Shown here: piece by piece, positions 29,860 to 40,993 of the stretch
Position numbering within the stretch: position 1 is the first letter of the stretch
How the letters are laid out: each line of letters opens with the position of its first letter
Made by a program: the position numbers and the translations under genes
From: Agapetus fuscipes
Lineage: Eukaryota; Arthropoda; Insecta; Trichoptera; Glossosomatidae
Direction: 5' to 3'
Length of the DNA: 64,000 bases
NCBI GenBank assembly: GCA_951799405.1
Contig: OX637345.1
Coordinates: 1,302,001 to 1,366,000, forward strand
Notes under the pieces: model-generated
Seen by the model: the letters and a program-made list of their open reading frames with translations, nothing else
Told to the model about the DNA's origin: nothing
Databases searched by the model: none

Positions 29860-30185
29860 ACACACACGAAAAATGTTTCTTACACTTTATGGCCTTTGTA
29901 AAAGAGTGACATTAATGGAAAAAATCACGCATGTTATTTGATTTTTTATCTAAATTTCAAACTTAAAATATTTTATAAAACATAAAAAATGACCCTACAA
30001 AAAAATATTGAAAAAAACACGTTTTTGTTCAAAATTTTTTCTTCTAATTTTGTTGTTTGATATTTCGGACATATTTTTTTTCTTCATAATTATAGAATGA
30101 TACAATGTCTAGAGAGATTATGAAAAATATTATAGGTAATGTGAACAGTTTTCGAGATAATATGAAAAAACTGAAACTAGATAAT
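29860..30185. mobile_element. MITE-3 half copy
   Basis: One arm: TTTCTTACACTTTATGGCCT, AAAGAGTGACATTAATG and TTATAGAATGATACAATGTC. The second arm and the TTAA end are missing. Confidence 0.65.
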
Positions 30186-30189
30186 TCAT

Positions 30190-30460
30190 TAGATGTGCGC
30201 GGCAGTACTTCAGCGTGAATTGTCTCCGGATGAACAGTAAAGAGGGTAAGATGTTCACCCGGCCACCATGTTCTTCTTCTTCTTCTTTTTCTTTGTGGCG
30301 GATTCCCGCATTCAGCAGGGGCGCAGGCCATGTTCTTGAATGCTGGCTGAAGCCTTCAAGCGATCGTCTGCAGGGGCCCACAGCTTCATGTCTGAAGAGC
30401 ATTATTTTTACAAGTCAGCTTTATTACGCCATACAAGTTTTATGACAGCCCGCCGGGTTT
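30190..30460 (-). other. possible (AAG)n-tailed retroposed fragment
   Basis: The minus strand has a GAAAAAGAAGAAGAAGAAC run (30270-30290) after GC-richer sequence (CTGCAGACGATCGCTTGAAG). No protein family recognised. Confidence 0.3.
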
Positions 30461-30587
30461 TATGATGGACGAAACATATTTTACAAAATGCTGGCGCGAT
30501 TTAATGACAGATAGAATTTATATAAAAAATAAACAAAACAAAGGTTTTTCTATAAATATTCAATCTATAATATAAAATCTAAGTTTT

Positions 30588-30648
30588 TTTTTTTTTTTAA
30601 GAAAGCCTATGCGCGAGACTCCCTAGATTCGAGAGACTCTAATGTCTA
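30588..30648 (-). repeat. Jockey-like LINE tail fragment
   Basis: Poly(T) then AAGAAAGCCTATGCGCGAG and CTAATGTCTAT; the poly(A) end of the LINE at 17735, reversed. Confidence 0.6.
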
Positions 30649-31437
30649 TAATAATAATAATAATATTAGGATGATTTTTTTGGTGAGCGCTGTTTTTGTG
30701 TGTATCACACTTCAAGAGCCCTCTGCGAGCTTGATCGTCACTGTAGAAAGCGCCAATTCTCAAGCAAGACCCAGTTGTTGTAAGGTTGGATGGACCTTTC
30801 AGTGACCGATCTTTGGTAAAGGTTTATGAATTTTTCAACCCAGCGAAGAGCACATTCGAAATATAAATGGTATATTTTTGTGCTCCGCCGGGATCCGAAT
30901 CCACAACCTTCCATTTACGAGTCCGAAGTGTTGCCACTACGGACTACGGACCGGTCCAAGATGCCAACGATACGCGGTGTACCTGAGCGGTTACCCATCC
31001 AAGTACTGTCCGCGCCCAATGTTGCTTAACCCTACACTGCATTTTGTATCAAATTTAATACAAAATTTTCGAATATTAATTTTAGTGTGAAGGATTTTTT
31101 TTTTTCTGCTGAGGATTTTTGTATTAGATTTAACACATCCTTACGTATATGATGTTTAAGAGTTATAATGAATTCGCGCCAAAGTGACTTGTCAAAACTT
31201 GTCATTCTTGCTTCAAGTCTTGACCTGTCAACTGTTGCTGATTTTTCACTTCAACATTTTATTGATTGTGCTTACAAAAATCCCTACAAATTTAAAAGGA
31301 TAGTGTTTTCTTCATAAATATAAGGTAAGAAATCAGTTTTGATAATAATTTGATATAAATTTATAAAGGTATATTTGATAATCACCATTTTATTTAGTTG
31401 TATTATATTTGATACATTGTGCCTCAACTGATTTTTA

Positions 31438-31470
31438 CTTTATAGCAGTCCGAAGGACTGTTATAAAGTA
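31438..31470. repeat. hairpin in the piggyBac left region
   Basis: ACTTTATAGCAGTCC and GGACTGTTATAAAGT pair with one mismatch around a 3-4 base loop. Could be an end of a nested element; no partner was found with certainty. Confidence 0.55.
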
Positions 31471-31557
31471 TTGTATTCGTCCGAAAAAAAAAAATGAGGT
31501 TTCAACGGAAATGAGTTGTCCTGCACCAGGACATGCAAAAAAACCTAATTTGTCGAA

Positions 31558-31597
31558 CCTGTCCGTCCGTCCGTCCGTCCGTCCGTCCGTCCGTATG
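31558..31597 (+). repeat. (GTCC)n microsatellite
   Basis: About eight to nine GTCC units, with an edge unit changed. Confidence 0.9.
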
Positions 31598-31699
31598 AGT
31601 GTATGTCCCAACCGAAACTACTGATCACAGAGACACCAATTTTCGGATTTAGAGAATTGATAACCACAGATTTTGATGAGTCGACCGGCATGGCGCCAC

Positions 31700-33290
31700 C
31701 CTGAAAATTCAAGATGGCTGCCATACAAAAAAAACATAAAATTGCACTTTTCTCAAAAACGGCTCTAACGATTTTCTTTAAAATTTCAGTGTGGTCGTTG
31801 CTTAAGTTTTTTCTAAGAAAATTAGGTATGGCAACACTCTTGCCAACCTGCGTCTATGGGTTGCCATATGAAAGAAAAAAACGATTGTGATTATCTCAGA
31901 AATGGCTGGGTTGACAAAAAAAAAATGTTGTACAATATTACGCGTAATATTAATTTCTACAAAAATTTAAAGAGTACTTTAAAAAATTTTGTACTTAAAG
32001 AACCGTTTACACGATCTCAAAATTTTCATCGAAAATATTAAAAAGACCCATAAAAACGCAATTTTGTAAAACTTTTTTTAGGTTCACAAGAAAGAAAAAT
32101 TTATAAACTTCTTTGCAATATAATTTGTTTTTCACTATTTTGAGAATTCAAGATGGCTTCCAAAGAGGAGAAAACTTCAAATGCGATTTTCTCAAAAACG
32201 GCTCTAACGATTTTTTTTAAATTTTCAGTAAAGTAGTTGCTTGGTATATTCTTACCAAATTTAGTTATGGCAACATTTTTGCTAATCTGCGTCTATGAGT
32301 TGCCATATGAAAAAAATAAACAATTGTGATTTTCTCAAAAGTGAATGCGTTGACAAAAAAAATATGTTCTTCAATATTATACGTAACATCAAATTCTATA
32401 TAAAAATTAAATAATTTTTGTAAAAATAAAAACATAAAGTGCCGTTTACATGATATCAAAAATTGAAATTAAAAGGCTACAAAAACCCATCAGAACGCAA
32501 TTTTTTTTTATGTTTCTTAACTTTATCAGAAAGAACTTTGTAATCACTATAACTCATAGTGAAACATTTTTCAAATTTTAGAAAATTCAAGATGGCTTCC
32601 GAACAGCTGAAAATTTCAAATGAGATTTTCTCAAAAACGGCTCCTACGATTTTCTTTATTTTTTCTGCATAATCCTCATTATAATACTGCTATGTAACAA
32701 CAATAACCATTGCCTCATAATTTTCTTTGTTTTGGGGGTTGCCATACTAGAGAAAAAAAAAATGTTAAATTTCTCGGCAGAGAAAGGGTTAACTAAAAAA
32801 TAGTGTTCTACAATTGAAAAGCGTTTATATATACCTACATATTTGAATCATTACTTTTTTCAAAAAAAGATTATAAAGTATAGCCACCATACTAAGTGAC
32901 AAATTTTCATACAAAAAATTATTGTAATATTTTTGGTAGCAAAACGTCTAATACCCATAAATAAAGCTACATAACAATTCTCTCAATCAATTTCTATAAA
33001 ACAACTATAAGCATTGCCTCTTAATACTCTTTGTTTTGGGGGTTGCCATACAAGAGAAAACAATATTTTAAATTTTCCCGGCAGAGAACGGGTTAACCAA
33101 AAAATAATGTTCTACAATTGAAAAGCTCATATATATACCTACATACATTAATCATTACTTTTTTCAAATAAATATTATAAGGTGTAGCCACCATACAAAG
33201 TGACAAATTTTAATACAAAAATAATTGTAATATTCTTGGTACTAAAACGCCTAATATAAAATACTAGGCTACGAGTCTTAAAATCTAGTA
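31700..33290 (+). repeat. degenerate direct repeats inside piggyBac
   Basis: Three to four diverged units of about 300-440 bp. Landmarks TTCAAGATGGCT (31707, 32150, 32587), TTCTCAAAAACGGCTC (31753, 32191, 32629), GTCTATGRGTTGCCATATG (31851, 32291) and TTTTGGGGGTTGCCATA (32732, 33043). Non-coding. Confidence 0.7.
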
Positions 33291-33515
33291 AGTTGTACCC
33301 ATATAATAATCAATCATAACTTTCCAAAATATCAATGAAAAGTATAGGTACCCACCAAACAAAGTTTTAGTTTTGATACAAACGGGATCAATGATAATAC
33401 TGCAAAAAGACGATTGCTTAAAAAGATTAGCTTCATTACTTACACACAACTAAATGTTTTGTTATGAAAATTGGCTATGACCTAAACATGACCGTATTTT
33501 GTGCTATAAAGTCCT

Positions 33516-34773
33516 GTGCAGTCCACTGTACAATTTATTTTACTTGTTATAGAAATGTCTTCTAAATCTTGGTTGGACACGGAGTTTTTGACAAAAGAAG
33601 AATATGAGATGTTTATTAGACATTTTGGAGACAGCGACGATAGTGGTGAATCTAGTGATGAGGAAGAATTTGTAAAAATGGCTTGTTTTGATGATATTGA
33701 TATGGATTCCTGCCAAATTGAATGTGAAGATGGCATTGTTCTCCAAAAATCTTGCGATGCCAATGAAGATACAAACAACGGAGAAGCAACTAATGGAGGT
33801 GCAATGGAAGAGATGCTGTATGATAGCGTCTTGATAGCAGAAAATGATGCAAAATTTAGACGAGACGATGAGCCTGATGTAGGTTCCTCTGCTAATATAG
33901 TTGTGAGACTTTCAAGAATAATACCTAAACATCTACATTACAGACTTTATTTTGATAATTTTTATACCTCAGTGCCGTTGATGGTTCATTTGGCCAATAA
34001 TGGAATTTTATCTTTGGGTACTGTCCGAAGACCTAGGATTCCTAATTGCAAACTTCCGTCAGAACAAGAAATGAAAAAAAAAAACCGTGGAGCATCATTT
34101 GAGTTTGTATCTAATATTGATGAAGTTGAAGTGTCTTCTGTGACTTGGAAAGATAATAAAGTGGTCACATTTTTAAGCACATATGTTGGAAAATTTCCAC
34201 CAATCAAAGTTCAACGTTTTGATAAGAAAATAAAAAAAGTGTCTCTACTGAAGCCCCAGCCCTAATAAACGAATACAACTAACACATGGGTGGTGTGGAT
34301 TTGATGGACAGCCTCTTAGGGAGGTATAAAATAAAAATAAGAACAAAGAAATGGTACATGCGATTGTTTTACCACATGTTAGATATGACATTGGTCAATT
34401 CGTGGTTGCTATACAAACAATTAACAAAGAAGAAGACGTAAAGAAAATAATAAAATTAGCAGATTTTCGAGCCGAAGTAGCCTGTAGTCTGTGCCGCTCT
34501 GGAAGTTCTTTGGCCACACCTAAAAGGGGAAGACCATCACTGGAAGTAGAAATAAATGTGAAAAAACAGCGGTCTGCAACAACTTCATATATTCCACCAA
34601 AGGATGTTCGGATGGATGGTATCGGCCATTGGCCAATATATGATGAAAAAAGACAGCGGTGTAAATTACCAACTTGTATAAATGCATTCTCTAATATAAA
34701 ATGCAGTAAATGTGGACTACATTTATGCATGAATAAGAATAAAAACTGTTTCTTTGATTTTCATAATAACTGA
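33516..34773 (+). pseudogene. piggyBac transposase, internally deleted and frameshifted
   Basis: The reading starts at 33516, or more likely at 33555 (MSSKSW..). An acidic N-terminus (about residues 20-100) leads straight to EPDVGSSANIVVRLSRIIPK and YFDNFYTSVPLM. The second catalytic Asp region (DNFYTS) is present, but the stretch holding the first catalytic Asp is missing. The frame stops at 34265. GGVDLMDSLLGRYK (third Asp region) follows in another frame from 34286, and the C-terminal Cys/His zinc-binding tail (CKLPTC, CSKCGLHLC, NCFFDF) is in a third frame to 34773. So there is one deletion and two frameshifts, and the protein cannot be active. Piggybac enzymes cut and paste at TTAA; this copy would need an enzyme from elsewhere. 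Confidence 0.88.
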
Positions 34774-35059
34774 TTACACACCGTAGTTATAATCATAGGA
34801 TAGAAGTAGGAGTACTTACCTACATAAATAATCATTTAAGGCACAATGTATCAAATTTAATACATCTTTTTTTTATTGAATAAAAAATTTACAAAGCATT
34901 TTTTATTTTTTTAAATATTTTTTCCCTTATCAACCATAACATGAGGATGTAAAAAATATTTTTTTTCTCAAGAAACAAAAAATCATGTCATGTAGGGTTA
35001 ACTTCGGTGATCTATGGGAACCGGTGCTTTCAACATGGTAACGTCGTTGTCTATGACAC

Positions 35060-35235
35060 TTGTTATAGTGCCGCAGAGGTGTTGGTGATGTGGCAGTTGT
35101 CCATGTCCGGTTGCAGGATCGTTAGCTGCGCAGTGCTGTGGTGTGTGTGGCATTGCTTTGTTTTGACACACTGAGAGGAAATGCCGATTGATATTGGATT
35201 TTGCAAGTTGGAAGTTGCAAAGATGTATTAATATT
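35060..35235 (-). repeat. LINE-related scrap next to the SINE-5T head
   Basis: The minus strand has CACCTCTGCGGCACTATAAC and GTGTCATAGAC as in the Jockey-like LINE tail, then CCAATATCAATCGGCATTT. Fused to the 5' end of SINE-5T. Confidence 0.5.
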
Positions 35236-35236
35236 T

Positions 35237-35492
35237 GAGTCGTATAAATGCAAACGCCGTCAACTCCTAACGCGATGATTTTGAGAAAAATAAACTTGTG
35301 TTTTGAACGCAATTTGGAACCAGTTGGAGATGACGGCGTTTGCACGAAATCATACTTTTTCAATTAAAAGGAGTTTTTCATCACATTGCACACAGCAAAT
35401 GATTTGTTACACTACGCAGAATGAAACTCAATAATTATCTCAAAAATCATAAAACTTGGAGATGACGGCGTTTGCAGTTGTACGACTCATTT
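35237..35492. mobile_element. MITE-4
   Basis: Ends GAGTCGTATAAATGCAAACG and its complement (GTTGTACGACTC). It contains a third inverted copy of GACGGCGTTTGCA at about 35329, so it may be two overlapping copies. Second locus: 5937-6445. Confidence 0.7.
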
Positions 35493-35496
35493 TAAG

Positions 35497-35540
35497 TCCC
35501 TTGACCTATAGGTTGGTATGCGGCTGACTACCCATGCTGT
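35497..35540 (+). repeat. RTE-1 3' module, left part (host of the gypsy element)
   Basis: CCCTTGACCTATAGGTTGG to CATGCTGT. It continues at 41911 after the gypsy insertion with the duplicated CTGT. Confidence 0.88.
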
Positions 35541-36457
35541 TGTGGTGCATCAGTACAGAAGATGAAAGAAAACCAGATATCTGAAATCAGATAAAAAGAA
35601 GATAATCCGAAAATTGTGCGTGCCCACCCCTAGTAGTGGGCCCGCGAGAACGAGTGGGAGTATAAAAGGTGTACGCCGCGCTCCAGCCAGCCAGACACAC
35701 TGAGACCACGGAACGAGCAACATCTTACCGCGCTCCCGCCAAAATTGCAAGCCGTCTCGCGTTCCCGCCGATTTCCAAGCAGAGACGCAAAACTACTTTG
35801 CACCGTCGCCTGGACGTCTCCGCAGACCACTACATCATCACCAGAGAAACTTCGAGACCACCGAGCGGACATCTACATCTCCCGCCAAAATCTCAAGACA
35901 TCTCTCGCGTTCCCGCCAATTTCCAAGCAGAGACGACATCTTACCTCGTGCCTTCGCCTGGACATCTCCAGCTTCATCATACCTTCACCTGGACATCTCC
36001 AGCTTCGCCACATCTTTACCTAGAAGATTCTCAAGACCTCGCCAGGAACAGACTTGAGGCAACCGTCTCCTACAGCACACTGCTCACATCACAACACAAA
36101 AGGTCCTTCTTAGGGCCACTTTTAATTTTCCTCAAAAGTTTACAGTTTTTTCTCCTGCTCACAACAAAAGGTCCTTGTTAGGGCCAATCCGAACTTCCTC
36201 AAAAGTTTACATGGTTTCGTCCTAATTGCCACTTTCCATATTTCCTTTCCTTCCCCCACTTCAAGCATCAAGCATCCTGCTCGCCTCACAAGCAAGGCGG
36301 ATTAAGGAGGACTTCCGCCTGGACGCAGCTTGAAGACCGGAAGATTGCAACCAATACAACATTTTGAATTACCTTTGATTGAACAGTACTGACTGCATTA
36401 AAAATATACACTTTCAAAAACGGGCTTTCAATTCTCACCACACACACAACCTCCAAA
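35541..36457 (+). repeat. 5' LTR of the gypsy element
   Basis: 917 bp beginning TGTGGTGCATCAG and ending CCTCCAAA, at a constant offset of 5453 bp from the 3' LTR. The end is not the usual CA, so the last 1-3 bases are uncertain. Confidence 0.9.
35661..35668 (+). promoter_or_regulatory. TATA box of the 5' LTR
   Basis: TATAAAAG in the context GTGGGAGTATAAAAGGTG. Good match to a pol II TATA box that would drive the genomic transcript. Confidence 0.7.
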
Positions 36458-36458
36458 G

Positions 36459-36475
36459 TGGTGACGCCCGACGTG
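36459..36475 (+). promoter_or_regulatory. primer binding site
   Basis: TGGTGACGCCCGACGTG, one base after the 5' LTR. It begins TGG as expected for pairing with a tRNA 3' CCA; the tRNA is not identified. Confidence 0.7.
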
Positions 36476-36554
36476 ATTTAAAACAAAAAATTTGGTGACC
36501 CGTAATAATCAAGTACAGTAACATTTTTAAACATTTAATCAAAGTGCAAGAACA

Positions 36555-37343
36555 ATGGAAGCCGCCAAAGTGAGCATCAAGATGCCGCCATTCTGGCGTA
36601 AGAACGTCGGTCTGTGGATCGCGCAAGCTGAGACCCAATTTCAACATGCTGGAGTTACCGTGGACAGCACAAAATACTTCATACTCGTCGGTGGCTTGGA
36701 TCAAGAAGCACTTGAATGTGTCGCCGATGTTATCATGTCGCCTCCGGCGGAGAAGATGTACGACACGCTGAAGGACGCTCTCATCGACCGGTTCAAGGAA
36801 TCTGAGGAAAAATCCCTAGCAAAGCTGTTACATGGACTCTCCTTGGGAGACAAGAAACCTTCAATGCTTCTCCTCCAAATGAAGCAGCTTGCAGGATACA
36901 AACTTCAAGACAGCCCAATTCTTCGCAGCCTGTGGTTCCAGCACCTGCCGCAACAAGCCCAGACGATTTTATCTGTGTCGCCTGACCAGCCACTGGACCA
37001 ACAAGCCGCAATAGCTGACCGCATTATAGAAGTCTGTCAGGGACCTTCTATCTACAGTATGACGCAGTTACCTACACCAGCTTCAAGCCAAGACTCTCTA
37101 CGCCCACTGGTTACACAGCTCATCATGCAAGTAGGGGAGCTAACGAAGAAAATAGAACAGCTGGAAACAAAACTGCAGAGGCAAGGCAGAAGTCACAGTC
37201 GCGGACGCACCGGGAACCGTTTCTCATCAAGCTCATCAAGAACAGCTGACGGTCTTTGCTTCTACCATAGTAATTTCGGAAACAACGCCAGAAAATGTCA
37301 ACAGCCATGCAAAATGGCGGAAAACTTCAAAGGCGCTCAGTAA
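36555..37343 (+). CDS. gag: gypsy Gag polyprotein
   Basis: 262 residues. Residues about 10-170 are the capsid-type helical region seen in arthropod gypsy Gag ([19 protein letters not shown]; then [13 protein letters not shown], then [12 protein letters not shown]). The basic, serine-rich segment near 205-232 probably binds RNA. One atypical zinc knuckle follows, C235-x2-H238-x9-C248-x3-C252. It should assemble the particle that packages element RNA. The start is the first ATG after the primer binding site, about 80 bases downstream. The frame overlaps pol by about 50 bases in the -1 frame. No stop or frameshift inside. Confidence 0.9.
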   Translation: MEAAKVSIKMPPFWRKNVGLWIAQAETQFQHAGVTVDSTKYFILVGGLDQEALECVADVIMSPPAEKMYDTLKDALIDRFKESEEKSLAKLLHGLSLGDKKPSMLLLQMKQLAGYKLQDSPILRSLWFQHLPQQAQTILSVSPDQPLDQQAAIADRIIEVCQGPSIYSMTQLPTPASSQDSLRPLVTQLIMQVGELTKKIEQLETKLQRQGRSHSRGRTGNRFSSSSSRTADGLCFYHSNFGNNARKCQQPCKMAENFKGAQ

Positions 37344-40300
37344 TAGCAGCTTGCTCGACGCCGACACCAACACAAAGCTGCAGATTACATGTGTGGGACT
37401 CGCTGTCATCTCAAAAGTTTCTGATTGACACGGGCTCAGACATTTCCGCCATACCACCCCGCCGCTTCTCCAACAATGCAGCAACCAACACCCAACAGAC
37501 AGCATTTCCGGAAATCTACGCAGCAAATGGCACCAGGATTCGTACTTATGGTACACAAGACATCAAGATCAGTCTCGGACTTCGCCGTGAGTTTGAGTGG
37601 ACTTTTATCATCGCGGATGTCGGACAACCCATTATTGGAGCTGATCTTCTCCACCAGCACAACATATTAGTGGACCTACGTAGACAATGTCTTATCGATG
37701 GCACAACTCAGCTAATCTCAAGAGGACACAGAGCACCAGGACCATCGGCCAAGCTATCGATGATAAACAATCTTGACCCATACCACAAGATCATCTCCAT
37801 GTATCCCACATTGATTCACTGTCAAACAAAGGAAGCGCCACAAGCAACGAAACACACAGTGACACACATCATCGAAACCAAGGGACAACCTGTCACAGCC
37901 AAAGCACGAAGATTAGCACCTGGACATCTGGAAGCTGCCCAACAAGAATTTGCCAAGATGATGAAACTAGGGATATGCCGCCCATCCAAAAGCAATTGGT
38001 CCAGCCCGCTGCATATGGTGAAAAAACCCAATGGAGGTTGGAGACCATGTGGAGACTACCGCGCCTTAAACGCCAAGACCACTCCGGACTGCTATCCCAT
38101 ACCGCACATCCACGACTTCGCACACCGCCTGCATGATGCGAAGATATTCAGTACATTGGACCTAGAACGAGCGTACCATCAAATCCCGGTCAACCCTGAA
38201 GATGTGAACAAAACAGCCATCATTACACCATTCGGATTGTTCGAGTTTACAGCCATGCAATTTGGTCTCTGTAACGCAGCTCAAACATTCCAGAGATTTA
38301 TTCACGAAGTTACCAGAGACCTGGGATTCTGTTTCACCTATATTGACGACATTTTAATTGCGTCCAAGAACGAAGAACAACACACCGAACATTTGAAGAC
38401 AATTTTCAAAAGGCTGTGCGAGTATGGACTGGTTATCAACCCCGAAAAGTGCAACTTCGGAAAACGAGAAGTTAGCTTTCTGGGATACAAGGTTACCGCA
38501 GCTGGAACTTCGCCACTGCCTGAAAAGGTGCAGCAGATCCTCGAGTTCCCCATACCACAAGAAGTGAGAGCACTCCGAAGATTCCTTGGCATGGTCAATT
38601 TCTATCGAAGATTTTTACCACACGCAATTAATGCGCAACGTGTTCTATTTGAAGCTACATCAAACTACAAGAAAAATGACAAGAGACCCATCACATGGAC
38701 GAGCGAGTTGGAAAACGCCTTTGAAAAGTGCAAGGCCGACTTGGTCCAAGCCACTATGCTAGCACACCCCAAACCTGACGCGGAGCTATCACTTGTGGTA
38801 GACGCATCAGAGTTCGCCATGGGGGCAGCCCTGCAGCAACTTCAAGAAGGATCATGGCAGCCACTTGCATTTTTTTCAAGAAAATTCAGCGACGCACAGA
38901 GAAGATACAGCACATACGACAGAGAACTGTCAGCTATATACGAAGCCACCAAGTATTTTCGGCAGTTAATAGAAGGAAGAATTTTTCACATCCTCACCGA
39001 TCATAAACCATTGACATTTGCGTTCAGAAACAAGAGGAACTGCTCTACACCGAGACAAGAACGGCAACTGGACTACATCTCACAGTTTACGACAGATGTG
39101 AGGTATATACCTGGACCGGACAATGTAGTAGCAGACGCCTTGTCAAGAGTAGAGGCCATAACAATACCTTCAACAATCAACTATGGAGACATCGCTAAAG
39201 CGCAATCAACCGACCAAGAGCTAGAAAAACTCAAGAAGGAATCATCTCTGAAATTGCAACTCCAAGAAATACCTGGTACAGCCCTTGCTCTCTGGACAGA
39301 CACCTCAACGGGAACGTCGAGACCTTTTATACCCAAGGACATGAGACACGAGATAATCAGGATGTACCATGAAAATGCACACACCGGTACAAAAGCAACG
39401 TACAGGACTCTGAAAACGAGATTTGTATGGCTTGGACTACAACGTGATGTCACACAATACGTACGCACGTGCATCACGTGCCAGAAAACCAAGATCACAC
39501 GGCACACAACAAGCCCGATTCAAAGTCTCCCCACACCGGACTCAAGGTTCAGCTATATCCACATAGACCTTGTAGGACCACTGCCGTCATCACAGGAATA
39601 CACATACATCCTAACAATGATTGACAGATTCACCAGATGGCCTGAAGCGGTCCCACTGAAGGACATTACCGCTGAGACAGTCGCAAAAGCATTGTTGACA
39701 AATTGGATCGCCAGATTTGGCGTACCGTCCCACATTGTAACTGACCAAGGACGCCAATTCGAGTCGCAGCTTTTCAGAGACGTCACACGCCTCATTGGAG
39801 CCAAACATATACACACCACCGCATATCATCCGCAGTCAAATGGATTGATCGAGAGATGGCACCGCACCTTAAAAGCCGCCATACGCTCCCAAACAACGTC
39901 AAGATGGACTGAAGTCCTGCCAATGATCCTCTTAGGACTGCGGAACGCAATCCGGGAAGACATTGCGTACTCACCAGCTCAACTCACCTACGGCACAACA
40001 CTACGCATGCCAGGTGACTTCTTTGAGAACTCCACACCAACAGAACCTGATACCTTTGCAAATAAACTACAGCTAACCCTACAAAATATCAGACCGGTAC
40101 CCACCTCAAACCACAAGAAGGAGCGACCATTCGTGCACAAACACCTACAAGAGTGCACACATGTATTTGTGCGTGTTGACTCACACAAAACACCTCTACA
40201 AGCGCCATATGAAGGACCTTTCAAAATCGTTCAGAAAAACGATAAATACTTCATGGTTGACTTCAGTGGGAAAACCAAAACAATCTCAATAGATCGTCTG

Positions 40301-40489
40301 AAGCCAGCATACATGCCAGATGAAACATACACATCACATGGACCAGAACATTCACAACGGCCCGAAGCAGATGTACCAAACACAGCAACACCAAGGCCAC
40401 TCAGCCCAGGACCTTCAAATCAACCCGAAGCAGAAAACACCAAAACAAGGTCAGGAAGACGAGTGACCATCCCCAAAAGATACTTGTAA
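37295..40489 (+). CDS. pol: gypsy Pol polyprotein (protease, RT, RNase H, integrase)
   Basis: 1064 residues from the nominal ATG. In order: aspartic protease with DTGSD at 45-49; reverse transcriptase with [12 protein letters not shown] and catalytic YIDD at 349-352; RNase H with Asp503 (VVDASEF) and later DHKPL; integrase zinc domain H692, H696, C726, C729; integrase core D758, D817, E853 (D,D-35-E); a C-terminal GPY/F-type domain (YEGPFKIV). The protein probably starts by -1 frameshift from gag rather than at this ATG. All catalytic residues are present and the frame is uninterrupted. It makes and inserts the DNA copy. Domain order RT-RNaseH-IN defines Ty3/gypsy. Confidence 0.95.
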   Translation: MSTAMQNGGKLQRRSVIAACSTPTPTQSCRLHVWDSLSSQKFLIDTGSDISAIPPRRFSNNAATNTQQTAFPEIYAANGTRIRTYGTQDIKISLGLRREFEWTFIIADVGQPIIGADLLHQHNILVDLRRQCLIDGTTQLISRGHRAPGPSAKLSMINNLDPYHKIISMYPTLIHCQTKEAPQATKHTVTHIIETKGQPVTAKARRLAPGHLEAAQQEFAKMMKLGICRPSKSNWSSPLHMVKKPNGGWRPCGDYRALNAKTTPDCYPIPHIHDFAHRLHDAKIFSTLDLERAYHQIPVNPEDVNKTAIITPFGLFEFTAMQFGLCNAAQTFQRFIHEVTRDLGFCFTYIDDILIASKNEEQHTEHLKTIFKRLCEYGLVINPEKCNFGKREVSFLGYKVTAAGTSPLPEKVQQILEFPIPQEVRALRRFLGMVNFYRRFLPHAINAQRVLFEATSNYKKNDKRPITWTSELENAFEKCKADLVQATMLAHPKPDAELSLVVDASEFAMGAALQQLQEGSWQPLAFFSRKFSDAQRRYSTYDRELSAIYEATKYFRQLIEGRIFHILTDHKPLTFAFRNKRNCSTPRQERQLDYISQFTTDVRYIPGPDNVVADALSRVEAITIPSTINYGDIAKAQSTDQELEKLKKESSLKLQLQEIPGTALALWTDTSTGTSRPFIPKDMRHEIIRMYHENAHTGTKATYRTLKTRFVWLGLQRDVTQYVRTCITCQKTKITRHTTSPIQSLPTPDSRFSYIHIDLVGPLPSSQEYTYILTMIDRFTRWPEAVPLKDITAETVAKALLTNWIARFGVPSHIVTDQGRQFESQLFRDVTRLIGAKHIHTTAYHPQSNGLIERWHRTLKAAIRSQTTSRWTEVLPMILLGLRNAIREDIAYSPAQLTYGTTLRMPGDFFENSTPTEPDTFANKLQLTLQNIRPVPTSNHKKERPFVHKHLQECTHVFVRVDSHKTPLQAPYEGPFKIVQKNDKYFMVDFSGKTKTISIDRLKPAYMPDETYTSHGPEHSQRPEADVPNTATPRPLSPGPSNQPEAENTKTRSGRRVTIPKRYL
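37319..37325 (+). promoter_or_regulatory. candidate -1 frameshift site between gag and pol
   Basis: GGAAAAC read as G GAA AAC in the gag frame, inside the overlap window 37274-37343 where the -1 frame is open. It is not a perfect X XXY YYZ heptamer. Confidence 0.35.
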
Positions 40490-40993
40490 AAGTATTTCCT
40501 CACCCCGCTGCAGCCGACTCCCCAATTTCACCCAGCGCAACGAGGCACTGGAGGATTGGAAGTCGCTCACCATAGCTGCACAGCGTAGCAACAAACAACA
40601 ATCCCGCTGCCCAAGCAGCAAACGCCGAACTACGGCACAGCAATCCTTGCTACAACAGCAACCGCTGAGCAACAAACAACCAACCCCGCTACAACAAGTA
40701 GTACAATTCCTCACCACAGGACAACAGCCTGGAAAAACCAGAGGAACTCCATAAATCTGGAGACAACCTGACGACGCCTCAAGATCCTCATCAGGACCGC
40801 TGCAGATGACTTCACAATCCTGCCTCCGCATCCGCCTAGGAGGATCGTAAGCTCACACATCTGTCAGCACACACACCAGATACAACGTAGAATCTCTAAT
40901 CCTGCTACGACGAGTAGTACCTTCATCTTCTGCACAAAAACATCGCATCAATAACGCTCACTTCAAGACGTCATTGACACTGGAGGGGGCCTC
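40490..40993 (+). other. non-coding 3' region of the gypsy element with polypurine tract
   Basis: 504 bp with several loose repeats of the type CAACAAACAACCCCGCT and no env-like ORF. It ends in the purine-rich ACTGGAGGGGGCCTC at 40979-40993, the probable plus-strand primer. Confidence 0.65.

Larger units (their letters stand above)
31030..34997. mobile_element. piggyBac-type transposon, defective
   Basis: 3968 bp between TTAA at 31026-31029 and 34998-35001. Terminal inverted repeats CCCTACA..TGTAGGG, with subterminal inverted copies of GTATCAAATTTAATAC (left near 31047, right near 34850) and of GATACATTGTGCCTC (31411; reversed 34838). It contains a long non-coding left part with degenerate repeats and a damaged transposase gene at 33516-34773. 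Confidence 0.9.
30649..35075 (-). repeat. SINE-5T with 5S head, split by piggyBac
   Basis: The tail, body and tRNA-like unit lie at 30649-30960. The 5S-like head runs from about 30960 to 31029 and resumes at 35002-35070 (CTTCGGTGATCTATGGGAAC, CAACATGGTAACGTCGTTG). The insertion point is the TTAA in the 5S segment GTTGCTTAAC. A nearly complete copy in two pieces. Confidence 0.9.

Noticed and set aside
35669..36181. 170-codon plus-strand ORF in the gypsy LTR (and its copy at 41122)
   Set aside because: Duplicated because the LTR is duplicated; it covers the promoter and 5' leader and has no recognisable domain, so it is treated as chance.
37295..40489. Endogenous virus with envelope gene
   Set aside because: No env-like ORF or membrane protein lies between pol and the 3' LTR; the element is a plain retrotransposon.
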